Assembly (NCBI GenBank): GCA_028278525.1 | Contig: JANQEE010000013.1 | Span: forward strand, 186,001 to 250,000 | Source: Minwuiaceae bacterium | GTDB taxonomy: Bacteria; Pseudomonadota; Alphaproteobacteria; Minwuiales; Minwuiaceae | DNA length: 64,000 nt | Direction: 5' to 3' | Shown here: piece after piece, positions 34,883 through 42,631 of the stretch | Position numbering within the stretch: the stretch's first letter is position 1 | Layout of the letters: each line of letters begins with the position of its first letter | The notes under the pieces: generated by a model | The model's database searches: none | The model's input: only the letters and a program-made list of their open reading frames with translations | What the model was told of the DNA's origin: nothing | Translations under genes and position numbers: made by a program

Positions 34883-35611
34883 CTACGGCTCGATCAGGCC
34901 GAACGCCACGGCGCGGGCCACCGCATGTACCCGGTTGGCGACGCCGAGTTTCTTCATGACGTTCTTCAGGTGAAAGTTCACGGTCACCTCGGCTACGTCC
35001 AGGATCATCGCCGTCTCCCACGACGTCTTGCCCTGTGCCGCCCATTGCAGACATTCGCCCTCGCGCGCGGTCAGGCTTACCCCGGTCACCGGCGACGGCG
35101 GCCGGCTGCGCTGGACGGCATCGTGGAACCGAGCGGCGATGAACAGCAGCATCGGTTCCGTTTCGGCCAGCAGGCCGTCCAGGTCCCTCGACTGACCGTC
35201 TGCGGCCACGCAGAATGACGCGAACCGGCCGCCGGGTGCATGCACCGGGATCGCCGCGCCAACCGCCAGCCCGGCCTCCGCCATCAGCTTCAGCACCGCC
35301 GCCTCCCGGTCGCTCAACCCCGCCCCGTCGCCATTCGTGTCCCACCGCACCGGCAGCACCGACCTGATGCACCGGGTCAGAATCACGTCGTCCCGATACG
35401 CCCCTGTTTCCAGGTAGGTTTGTCGCCAGCGGTCCCCCAGGCTGGTGACGACCAGCGGCTCCGCCTCGCCGTCCAGCGGCAGGTCGACGCAAACGTAATG
35501 CAGCGCCGAAAAGCCCAGGTCCGCCAATACCGGGCGTACCGCGGCGCCGCACGCCTCCGGTGCCGTCGCCGCGTCGAGGCCGTTCAGAATCCGTTCGACC
35601 GATGCCCGCAT
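34883..35611 (-). CDS. LuxR-family regulator with AHL-type ligand domain
   Basis: 242 residues from the ATG giving MRASVERILNG, preceded by GGGG at the right distance; a longer frame to 35737 is less likely. The N-terminal autoinducer-binding domain carries the residues that contact the acyl-homoserine lactone in TraR at identical spacing: Trp62, Tyr66, Asp75, Trp90 and Gly118 (TraR W57, Y61, D70, W85, G113). TraR Pro71 is Val here. The C-terminal LuxR helix-turn-helix is LTAREGECLQWAAQGKTSWE with TVNFHLKNVMKKLGV. No luxI is in the window. It is the first gene of the operon with the hydroxyketone sensor and response regulator. Confidence 0.88.
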   Translation of the reverse strand: MRASVERILNGLDAATAPEACGAAVRPVLADLGFSALHYVCVDLPLDGEAEPLVVTSLGDRWRQTYLETGAYRDDVILTRCIRSVLPVRWDTNGDGAGLSDREAAVLKLMAEAGLAVGAAIPVHAPGGRFASFCVAADGQSRDLDGLLAETEPMLLFIAARFHDAVQRSRPPSPVTGVSLTAREGECLQWAAQGKTSWETAMILDVAEVTVNFHLKNVMKKLGVANRVHAVARAVAFGLIEP

Positions 35612-35621
35612 TTTCCCCGTT

Positions 35622-35639
35622 CGGAACACATATGTTCGG
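35622..35639. promoter_or_regulatory. lux-box-like inverted repeat before the LuxR gene
   Basis: CGGAACA-CATA-TGTTCGG: 7-bp arms with one mismatch, 11-28 bp before the LuxR-type gene's ATG. Size (18 bp) and symmetry resemble a lux box and would suit autoregulation. If translation starts upstream of 35611 instead, this would be coding sequence. Confidence 0.35.
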
Positions 35640-35821
35640 CGCCCGACAGCCTGCGGTATGGCAATCGGAATTCCAGCCTGTTGCGCGCCCATCATCGCCC
35701 GGCAGCACCCGCAACGCGGGTCCGTCCGGGCTCGCAATGCCTACTATGCCCGTCGGGTTGTTGATAATAAAGACGAATGCGCAGGATTCCGCGCGAAAGA
35801 GCCCGCCGTGCGGCGCCTGTC

Positions 35822-36196
35822 CTACGTGTCGTCGGCCTTGAAATTGATCTCGACCGTAACCCCGTCGGGGTCGGTCACGAACAACTGCGTCAGGCCGAAG
35901 CCGGGCACCGTCCGCTCCCGGAAGTCGACATCGGCCGCCGTCAGCCGGTCGCGCATGGCGCTGAGCCCGCTGCCGCGAAACGCGACGTGGTCGATGCTGC
36001 CGGTGTCCGTCGCGCCCTTCGACCGGCCGCCGACCAGATGCACCGTCGGCACATCGCCGACATAAAGCCAGGCGCCGGGAAAATCGAACGGCGGCCGTTC
36101 CCCGTCTCTCAGGCCCAGGACATCGACATAGAAATCGCGCGACGCATCGACGTCGTCGGCGAGGATGGTGTAGTGGTCGATCGCGTCGATCCCCAT
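35822..36196 (-). CDS. VOC (glyoxalase/dioxygenase) superfamily protein
   Basis: 124 residues, two beta-alpha-beta-beta-beta modules. The metal-binding pattern is visible as DHYTIL near the N-terminus, TVHLVGG, DHVAFRG and VTDPDGVTVEINF, with His/His/Glu as likely ligands. Members include glyoxalase I, extradiol dioxygenases and fosfomycin-resistance proteins; substrate is unknown. The start is the ATG giving MGIDAIDHY. It is on the same strand as the LuxR-type gene, with 210 bp between, so it is probably a separate transcript. Confidence 0.84.
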   Translation of the reverse strand: MGIDAIDHYTILADDVDASRDFYVDVLGLRDGERPPFDFPGAWLYVGDVPTVHLVGGRSKGATDTGSIDHVAFRGSGLSAMRDRLTAADVDFRERTVPGFGLTQLFVTDPDGVTVEINFKADDT

Positions 36197-36272
36197 GGCC
36201 CGGGCCTCCGGTCTATTCGAACTCAAGCCCCGCCCGGCGAGCCGTCGCCTGGCAGAGGTTCAATGTGCGGCG

Positions 36273-37550
36273 TTACTCGGCGGCTACGTGTGCGGCGCCC
36301 TGCTCCGTGCTCGGCCGCTTGTGGAACGCCCCATCCTTCATAATGCCCAGAAGGTTGTCGCGGTCCTGCAGGATCGCCACGTTGCGCGCCGGATTGCCGG
36401 CGACCAGCAGCAGGTCGGCCAGATAGCCTTCCTTCACCATGCCCAGTTCGTCGCCCATCATCATGATCTCGCCGCCAAGCTTGGTCGCGGCGACGATCGC
36501 CTCCATCGGCGTAAACTCCAGATAGTTCACGAAATGCTCCAGGTCGCGGGCATTGTTGCCGACCGGGTTCCAGGCGAAGCCGTAGTCGCCGCCGGGCAGA
36601 ATGCGCACGCCGCGCTTCTTCAGGTCGACCATCACGCCGACGGCGACCTCAAGCTCGCGCTTCAGGCCCATCTCTGTCGCCATCTCGGTGGTGATGCCCC
36701 AGTCGCCGGCCTCGTTCAGCGTGGTATGGGTGATGCCAAGCGTCGGCGAGACGAAGATGTCGTCCTTCGCCGCCTCCAGCATGTCCTTGGCCTCCTCATC
36801 GCAGAGCGTCGCGTGATAGATGATCTCGCAGCCCTGGCGCAGCGACATCTTCACCGACTCCGCGCTCCGCGCGTGGGTCGCGACCCGCTTGCCGCGCGAC
36901 TTGGCGACCTCGCAGACCGCCGCGACCTCGGCTTCGTTCATCACCGTCTGGTGCGCCCGCGCGTAGGGCACGAACTCGTCGCCGGAGGGGTTGATCTTCA
37001 GCGTGTCGACGCCCTCGCGACACATCTCGCGCGCGACCCGGCGGAATTCGTCCGGACCGTCGCAGACGATGGCGAAGGTGTCGCGGTGCATGTGCGCCAG
37101 CCGTACGTCGCCGAGACCGCCGGTCACCGTCAGCTCCGGCGTCGCGGCCAGCATGCGCGGCCCCGGGATCTCGCCGGCATCGATGGCGTTGCGGATCACC
37201 ACGTCCAGCCTCGGCTTCGCCGCCGCGGCGCTATTGGCGCTGGTAAAGCCTTGATCCAGCAGCAGTTTCGCGTGCCGCATCGTCAGCAAGGTATGCTCCT
37301 CCGGCGGGATCGCGCCCAGGCTTTCCAGGTCGGAGGTGTTGGCGAAGCTGATATGGGCGTGGGATTCGACCAGCCCCGGCATCAGGGTCGCGCCGCCGCC
37401 GTCGATCACATCGGCGCCGTCGTGGCTGACCCGGCCGCCCGCCTTGGCGACCTCCTTGATCCGATTGCCCTGAATCAGGACTTCGCCGGCGAACGGCTCG
37501 TCGCCGCTGCCGTCGATGATCTGCACGTTGGTGAAGACTGTCGGAGCCAT
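36273..37550 (-). CDS. amidohydrolase family protein (imidazolonepropionase/prolidase-like)
   Basis: 425 residues. The metal-dependent hydrolase motifs are SHAHISF (HxH), a carboxylated-Lys candidate in DTLKINPSG, THARS (His), IYHATLCD (His) and LPGGDYGFAW (Asp). The N-terminal beta-sandwich begins FTNVQIIDGSGD and the C-terminal one carries GYLADLLLVAGNP. The order fits the PF01979 imidazolonepropionase/Xaa-Pro dipeptidase group of soil and marine bacteria. Substrate is unknown. It lies downstream of the ABC importer operon on the same strand and may act on the imported compound. Confidence 0.87.
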   Translation of the reverse strand: MAPTVFTNVQIIDGSGDEPFAGEVLIQGNRIKEVAKAGGRVSHDGADVIDGGGATLMPGLVESHAHISFANTSDLESLGAIPPEEHTLLTMRHAKLLLDQGFTSANSAAAAKPRLDVVIRNAIDAGEIPGPRMLAATPELTVTGGLGDVRLAHMHRDTFAIVCDGPDEFRRVAREMCREGVDTLKINPSGDEFVPYARAHQTVMNEAEVAAVCEVAKSRGKRVATHARSAESVKMSLRQGCEIIYHATLCDEEAKDMLEAAKDDIFVSPTLGITHTTLNEAGDWGITTEMATEMGLKRELEVAVGVMVDLKKRGVRILPGGDYGFAWNPVGNNARDLEHFVNYLEFTPMEAIVAATKLGGEIMMMGDELGMVKEGYLADLLLVAGNPARNVAILQDRDNLLGIMKDGAFHKRPSTEQGAAHVAAE

Positions 37551-37641
37551 CTTAGGTCCTCCCTCTCTGAGTACGGCTGTCGCCGACGGAAGACCTTGGC
37601 CGCCGGCCCGGTTTCTTGGTTTTCGACAGCGTAGCGCCGCG

Positions 37642-37959
37642 CTATCGGCTGCTCAAGTACAACACGTAGAGATGCGCGGAACCGATGCCGAGCAGCACCA
37701 CGATCAGCAGGACCAGCAGCACCACCAGCCCGGCCTTGACCACGCTGCCGACCGGCCGCCCCGGCCGGCAGAGCGGCACCAGGTTGAAGGAAAGCCCGGC
37801 CAGCACCACCAGCCCCGCGCCGATGCCGAACAGGGTCAACGAAAACGGCTGAAAGATCAGCAAGAGCGCGATCACGCAAAGCCCGACAATCGAAAACTCA
37901 ATCCCGCGCGCCTGCCTGACGCTCATGCCGGACTTGGATTGTGAGAAGTGATTACTCAT
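37642..37959 (-). CDS. small three-helix membrane protein
   Basis: 105 residues. Three hydrophobic helices are predicted (about 22-38, 42-63 and 73-103), with a basic loop RPGRPVG between the last two. No family is recognised with confidence; it does not resemble the DUF2160 subunit seen in some glycerol-phosphate ABC operons. It is separated from the ATPase gene by a REP-like inverted repeat, so membership of the importer operon is uncertain. Confidence 0.65.
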   Translation of the reverse strand: MSNHFSQSKSGMSVRQARGIEFSIVGLCVIALLLIFQPFSLTLFGIGAGLVVLAGLSFNLVPLCRPGRPVGSVVKAGLVVLLVLLIVVLLGIGSAHLYVLYLSSR

Positions 37960-37995
37960 CGCCGCGCCCAGTCCAGGAAGCCCTCGCCCCCTAGA

Positions 37996-38094
37996 GGGGG
38001 AGAGGGTTGGGTGAGGGGGTGACCAGCCTCAACACCTACTCGGCCCCAACGGCGCCCTCCATATCGGCCCCCCTCACCCCGACCCTCTCCCCCC
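37996..38094. repeat. REP-like imperfect inverted repeat
   Basis: GGGGGAGAGGGTTGGGTGAG (from 37996) pairs with CTCACCCCGACCCTCTCCCCC (38073 to 38093) with one mismatch/indel over about 23 bp, enclosing a ~50-bp loop. The surrounding CCCTCxCCCC and GGGGAGAGGG tracts extend symmetry to about 38112. This is the pattern of widespread proteobacterial extragenic palindromes. It separates the ATPase gene from the small membrane-protein gene. Confidence 0.7.
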
Positions 38095-38146
38095 GCAAGC
38101 GTGGGGAGAGGGAGCGAAGTTGGGCCGCCTCTTGCGAAACCGCCGC

Positions 38147-39235
38147 TCATGCCCCAACCCGCCGTTCGCCGCCGTCGAACACGTGCGTCTGGCCGGCGCG
38201 GAACCGTAAGTGCACCGTCTCGCCCTCGTTAAGCCGGACCCGGCGGTCGTAGACCACACGCAGGTCGCGGCCGTCGTCCAGCAGGTGCGCCAGCGTTTCC
38301 GCGCCCATCGGCTCGATCAGGTCGGTTTGGGCGGCAATCGTATCCGGCCCCGCCTCCGACGCCAGGTCGAAACCGCGCGGCCGGATGCCGAGCGTCACCG
38401 CGCTGTCCTTAGGCATCGCCGCCACCGCCGGGTCGACCGCCAGCGTGATCTCCTGCCGGCCGGTCCTGAACCGCATTCCGCCGCCGTCCGGCCCGACCAC
38501 CGTCGCCGGCAGCAGGTTCATCTGCGGCGTGCCGATGAAGCCAGCGACGAACAGATTGGCCGGCCGGGTGAAGATCTCGTGCGGCGAGGCCACCTGCTCG
38601 ATCACCCCGTCGCGCATCACCGCGATCCGGTCCGCCATGGTCAGCGCCTCCAGTTGGTCGTGGGTCACGATCACCGTCGCCTTGTTCAGCCCTTCCAGCA
38701 CCTCCTTGATCTGGCCGCGCATGGTCTCGCGCAACTGCACGTCCAGACGGCTCAGGGGTTCGTCGAACAGGAAGCAGGTCGGATCGCGAATGATCGAACG
38801 GCCGACCGCGACCCGCTGCTTCTCGCCCTCCGCAAGCTGGCCCGGCCTTCGCTCCAGCACGTCGCTCAATTGCAGGATACCGGCGACATCCTTCACCCGG
38901 CGCTCGATCTCCGCCGCCACCATCTTTTCCGCGTGCAGCGGAAACGCCAGGTTCTCTCGTACGGTGAGATTCGGGTAGAGCGCGTAGAACTGAAACGCCA
39001 TGGCGACGTTGCGCTCCCGCGTCGACAGGTCATTGACCCGGCGCCCGCCCAGCAGCACCTCGCCCGCCGTCACCGTCTCCAGCCCGGCGACCATGCGCAA
39101 CGTCGTGGTCTTGCCGCAGCCGGACGGGCCCAGCAGGCAGACCACCTCGCCCGCCTCGATCGCCAGGTCCACCTGGCTGACGGCAACCAGGTCGCCGAAC
39201 CGTTTCGTCACCCCCTGAAGCTCGATGTCAGCCAT
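38147..39235 (-). CDS. ABC importer ATPase 1 (degenerate signature motif)
   Basis: 362 residues, MalK/UgpC-type with a C-terminal regulatory TOBE domain (from about residue 235). Walker A is GPSGCGKTTT, the Q-loop AMAFQFYALYP, Walker B CFLFDEPLSRLD and the H-loop IVTHDQ are canonical. The signature motif is not: it reads LAEGEKQ at 38834-38822 instead of LSGGQ. The partner ATPase at 42632 has a good signature but a lost H-loop His, so the two probably form a heterodimer with one working composite site. Substrate-side context is two MalFG-like permeases and a binding protein. The start ATG (MADIELQGV) follows the permease stop by 8 bases. Confidence 0.92.
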   Translation of the reverse strand: MADIELQGVTKRFGDLVAVSQVDLAIEAGEVVCLLGPSGCGKTTTLRMVAGLETVTAGEVLLGGRRVNDLSTRERNVAMAFQFYALYPNLTVRENLAFPLHAEKMVAAEIERRVKDVAGILQLSDVLERRPGQLAEGEKQRVAVGRSIIRDPTCFLFDEPLSRLDVQLRETMRGQIKEVLEGLNKATVIVTHDQLEALTMADRIAVMRDGVIEQVASPHEIFTRPANLFVAGFIGTPQMNLLPATVVGPDGGGMRFRTGRQEITLAVDPAVAAMPKDSAVTLGIRPRGFDLASEAGPDTIAAQTDLIEPMGAETLAHLLDDGRDLRVVYDRRVRLNEGETVHLRFRAGQTHVFDGGERRVGA

Positions 39236-39243
39236 CGCCCGCC

Positions 39244-40110
39244 CTACTTTCGGATCGTGCCGAAGGTGACGCCGCGCAGCAGTTGGTTCTGCAACGCGAA
39301 AGTCACGACGAAGACCGGGATCAGAAACAGGCTGACGATGGCCCCCAACAGCCCGTAATCGACGCCGATTTCGCCGCCGATGGTCCGCCCCATGGCGACC
39401 GGTACCGTGCGGGTCTCGGTGCCGGTCAGCAGCAGCGCGAACAGGAATTCGTTCCAGGTCAGGATCAGTGCGAACACCGCGGTCGCCGCCAACCCCGCCG
39501 TCACCTGCGGCAGGCTGATCCGGAAGAACACCCGCCGCTCGCTGCTGCCGTCCATACGCGCGGCGTCCTCGACCTCCCGGTTCAACTCGTCGAAGAAGCT
39601 TTTGATCATCCAGATCGAGAACGGCAGGTTGAAGGCCGTATACAGCAGGATGATGCCGAAATAGGTGCCGCTCAAACCCGTGATCCGGAACATCAGGAAG
39701 ATCGGGATGATCACGACGATCGGCGGCAGCATCCGAGTGGTCAGGATGATGAACAGATAGGTGTCGTTGCCGCGCAGCGGATAGCGCGAGAAGCCATAGG
39801 CCGCCAGCGTGCCGATGATAAGCGCCAGCAGCACGCTGGTCCCCGCGATGAAGATGCTGTTGAAGAAGAACAGGCCGAAGCCGGTGTCGATCGCCTCCTG
39901 CCCGCCGACCATGGTACGCGAGAATACGCTGACGAAGTTGTCCAGGGTCGGTGTAAAGAACAGCTTCGGCGGCGTCGCCAGGGTATCGGCCCGGGTCTTG
40001 AACGCGGTCAGGATGATCCACAGCACCGGAAAGAAGTAGATCAGGCTGATCACGCCCGCGAACAGGCTCCAGCCCCAACCCGCCTTGCCGATCTGACGCC
40101 GTCGCAGCAT
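39244..40110 (-). CDS. ABC importer permease 2 (MalG/UgpE type)
   Basis: 288 residues and six transmembrane helices. The EAA loop that docks on the ATPase reads EVEDAARMDGSSERRVFFRISLP (seen as DAARMDGSS and RISLPQ). The N-terminus MLRRRQIGKAGWGWSLF leads into the first helix, and the periplasmic segment ends in NSIFIAGTSVLL. This fits the carbohydrate-uptake CUT1 family. The start lies 2 bp after the permease 1 stop, and the long upstream open frame is antisense. Confidence 0.92.
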   Translation of the reverse strand: MLRRRQIGKAGWGWSLFAGVISLIYFFPVLWIILTAFKTRADTLATPPKLFFTPTLDNFVSVFSRTMVGGQEAIDTGFGLFFFNSIFIAGTSVLLALIIGTLAAYGFSRYPLRGNDTYLFIILTTRMLPPIVVIIPIFLMFRITGLSGTYFGIILLYTAFNLPFSIWMIKSFFDELNREVEDAARMDGSSERRVFFRISLPQVTAGLAATAVFALILTWNEFLFALLLTGTETRTVPVAMGRTIGGEIGVDYGLLGAIVSLFLIPVFVVTFALQNQLLRGVTFGTIRK

Positions 40111-40112
40111 CT

Positions 40113-41024
40113 TCACAACTCCTGGCTCCGGCGTTGTACGCCGTACAGATAAAGATTGGTCAGTACGATCACCACGAACAGCAGGATATAGGCCAGCGCC
40201 GACGCCTGGCTGGTGCGGAAGAATTGGAACGCCAGCCGGTAGACGTAGACCGCGATGGTCTCCGTCGACGAGCCCGGCCCGCCCTCGGTGATCAGGTAGA
40301 CGATGTCGAACAGCTTGAAGGTCTCGATGGTGCGGAACAGCACCGCCAGCAGCAGCAGGCTCTTGATATACGGGAAGGTGATGGTGCGGAACCGCCGCCA
40401 CCACGACGCCCGGTCGATCTCCGCCGCCTCGTAGAGATATTTCGGCACGCTCACCAGCCCGGCCAGCACCAGCAGCATGACGAACGGCGACCACATCCAG
40501 GCGTCGGCGACGACGATGCCGATCAGCGCGCTGGTCGGCGTCGCCAGGATCGCGTAGGGCTCGCCGGTGAAGACCGAGACGAACTGGCTCAGCAGGCCGA
40601 AGGTCGGCTCGTAGAACAGCTTGAAGAACACGCCGACCGCGACAAACGACAGCATCATCGGCGTCAGCACCAGCATCAGCAGGATGCGCCGGCCCGGGAA
40701 CGCCCGCTCGAACAACAGCGCCAGCAGAAACCCGACGATCAGTTGCAGCAACACGCTGGAGCCGACGATGATCGCCGTCGTCTGAAACCGCTCCCACACC
40801 ACCGGGTCGGTCAGCACCCGCTCGTAGTAGTACAGCCCACGAAAGCTCGGCACGGTCAGCCGGTTGGCCCGGTAGTTGAAGAAGCTCAACCCGAACGACC
40901 ACATCAGCGGGAAGATGTTCATCACGAACAGCACGAAGATCGCCGGCGCGACCAGCAACGCGCCACGGCGTTCCGGGCTCAGCAGCCAGCCGACGAAGCC
41001 TTGGGGTTCGGTCGGGTGCGACAT
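40113..41024 (-). CDS. ABC importer permease 1 (MalF/UgpA type)
   Basis: 303 residues and six transmembrane helices. The EAA loop reads YLYEAAEIDRASWWRRFRTITFP, with the invariant E-A-A and D. A hydrophobic first helix follows LLVAPAIFVLFVMNIFP. It pairs with permease 2 to form the membrane channel of the CUT1 importer. A strong hairpin in the gap separates it from the binding-protein gene upstream. Confidence 0.92.
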   Translation of the reverse strand: MSHPTEPQGFVGWLLSPERRGALLVAPAIFVLFVMNIFPLMWSFGLSFFNYRANRLTVPSFRGLYYYERVLTDPVVWERFQTTAIIVGSSVLLQLIVGFLLALLFERAFPGRRILLMLVLTPMMLSFVAVGVFFKLFYEPTFGLLSQFVSVFTGEPYAILATPTSALIGIVVADAWMWSPFVMLLVLAGLVSVPKYLYEAAEIDRASWWRRFRTITFPYIKSLLLLAVLFRTIETFKLFDIVYLITEGGPGSSTETIAVYVYRLAFQFFRTSQASALAYILLFVVIVLTNLYLYGVQRRSQEL

Positions 41025-41064
41025 CGCGCGTCCGGTTGGAAGGTGAGCGATACGGCGGTGAAAA

Positions 41065-41102
41065 CCGGCCGGAACCGCTTTTTATCGGGCGGTTCCGGCC
41101 GG
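41065..41102 (-). terminator. strong hairpin after the binding-protein gene
   Basis: Perfect 14-bp stem CCGGCCGGAACCGC / GCGGTTCCGGCCGG with a 10-base loop; on the minus strand it is followed by TTTT. It lies between the solute-binding-protein stop and permease 1. Such hairpins often attenuate transcription or protect the upstream message so that binding protein is made in excess. Confidence 0.75.
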
Positions 41103-41112
41103 ATGTCGGGAT

Positions 41113-42549
41113 CTACTCGATACGTTCGGCTTCGCGCAGGATGTCGTCCTGGAACGTGGCCACGGCGTCGAGCGCTTCCCGGGCCGACTTCTGGCCGGTA
41201 ATCGCCTTGTCGAATTCCTCCTGCTGTTGCGTCAGCAGTTCGAAGAATTCGGGGATATGCCAGACGTCGCGCTGCCATGGCAGCATCGCCACATGCGCCT
41301 GGTTCCATGGCCGGAAGGTCTTGTACTCATCCATCGCCATGACGCTTTTCAGACCGCTTTGGCCACCGTTCTTGGCGAACTTAATCTGGGTGTCCTCCGA
41401 CAGCCACCACTTCACGATGTCCAGGGCTTCCTGGTTCACGGTGTCGCTGTTCCAGGTGGTCAGAACGAAAGGCTGGCCGCCGATATTCGCCCAGCGTTCG
41501 ATCTTGCCGTCGGACCCGCGCTTGCCCGGCGTCACGCCGAACGCGACCTTGTCGCTCACTTGCGACGTTTTCGGGTCCAGCACCGGCTCGCCCAGCCCGA
41601 CCCAGTCGATGATCGCGCCGACTTTGCCCTGCATGAACAGGTCCTGGATCTCGAAGATGCCCATCTGGCCGGTCTTGTAGGCCGGCGGCGCCAGCTTCAG
41701 CAGGTCCAGATAGCGTTCGAAACCGGCAACGTTGGCGTCGGAATTCACGACGCCTATCGCCTTGCCTTCCGGCTCCTTGGTCTCGTCCCAGATACCGCCG
41801 CCCCACTGCCAGAAGAAGGCGTTGATCTGCATGGTGGAGAAGTCGTAGGTCTTGGACGCTTGGTAGGCCACGCCGTAGAAGTCGTCGTCGGCCACGCCGT
41901 CGCCCAGCTTGTCGCCCTTGGCGCGGCGGAAGTGGTTGCCGATATTCTCCCAGGCCTTCCAGTCGACGTTTTCCCAGTCCTCGTAAGAGCAGGGCAGCGT
42001 GCCGCCGAACGTCTCCTTGAACGCCGCGCGCTCCGCATCGTTACAGAACAGGTCCTTGCGGTACCAGGTCACCATGGTGTCCGGCATCTGCGGGAAGCCG
42101 TAGTAGTTCTCCGACTTATGCGGATAGGTCGAATAGGCCGCGACCAGCGCCGGATGCAGGTCTTCCATCAACGCCTGCAATTCCGGATCGGCGTCGATGA
42201 ACTTGTTCAGCTTCATGTAGTAGCCGCCCTCGATGAACGAGCCGAGCCATTGGCTGTCGGTGACGATCATCTGGTATTTCTGCTCGCCCGATGTCAGCGA
42301 CGCGGCGACGCGCTCGTAGAAATTGCCCCAGGGAATGAAGTCCAGCTCCAGGCGCACGTCGTTGCCGCTTGGCGCCTTGTAGCTGCGGTTGGCTTCTTCC
42401 TGCATGAACCGGGTCGGCGGCCAGTCCGGCGCCGCCATACGGATCACGATTTCCTCGGCGGATACGACTTTGGGCAACGCGCCGGCACTCAGCGCGAGTG
42501 TCGCGGCGCCCGCCGCGATGGCAAGGCACGTACTCTTGACGAACTGCAT
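41113..42549 (-). CDS. ABC importer solute-binding protein (CUT1 type)
   Basis: 478 residues. The signal peptide (FVKSTCLAIAAGAATLALSAG) ends near VVSAEE. The mature part has the family-1 binding-protein look: EIVIRMAAPDWPPTRFM at the start, YYGFPQMPDTMVTWYRKDLF in lobe 1, and GKVGAIIDWVGLG and GGQPFVLTTWNSD in lobe 2. Several Trp and acidic residues suggest a polar sugar- or polyol-like ligand, which cannot be named. Mature protein length (~450) is larger than most sugar-binding proteins. It sits between the two ATPase genes and upstream of the permeases. Confidence 0.9.
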   Translation of the reverse strand: MQFVKSTCLAIAAGAATLALSAGALPKVVSAEEIVIRMAAPDWPPTRFMQEEANRSYKAPSGNDVRLELDFIPWGNFYERVAASLTSGEQKYQMIVTDSQWLGSFIEGGYYMKLNKFIDADPELQALMEDLHPALVAAYSTYPHKSENYYGFPQMPDTMVTWYRKDLFCNDAERAAFKETFGGTLPCSYEDWENVDWKAWENIGNHFRRAKGDKLGDGVADDDFYGVAYQASKTYDFSTMQINAFFWQWGGGIWDETKEPEGKAIGVVNSDANVAGFERYLDLLKLAPPAYKTGQMGIFEIQDLFMQGKVGAIIDWVGLGEPVLDPKTSQVSDKVAFGVTPGKRGSDGKIERWANIGGQPFVLTTWNSDTVNQEALDIVKWWLSEDTQIKFAKNGGQSGLKSVMAMDEYKTFRPWNQAHVAMLPWQRDVWHIPEFFELLTQQQEEFDKAITGQKSAREALDAVATFQDDILREAERIE

Positions 42550-42631
42550 GCTCGTTTCCTCCCTCTCTGTTATCCGGCGCAGCGGTCTGCGCCCTTATGC
42601 GGCGCAAACACGGGCGCCAATCGCCGACCGG

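Noticed and set aside
36195-37634. A 479-codon plus-strand frame opposite the amidohydrolase
   Set aside because: It has no family features and its composition mirrors the real gene on the other strand.
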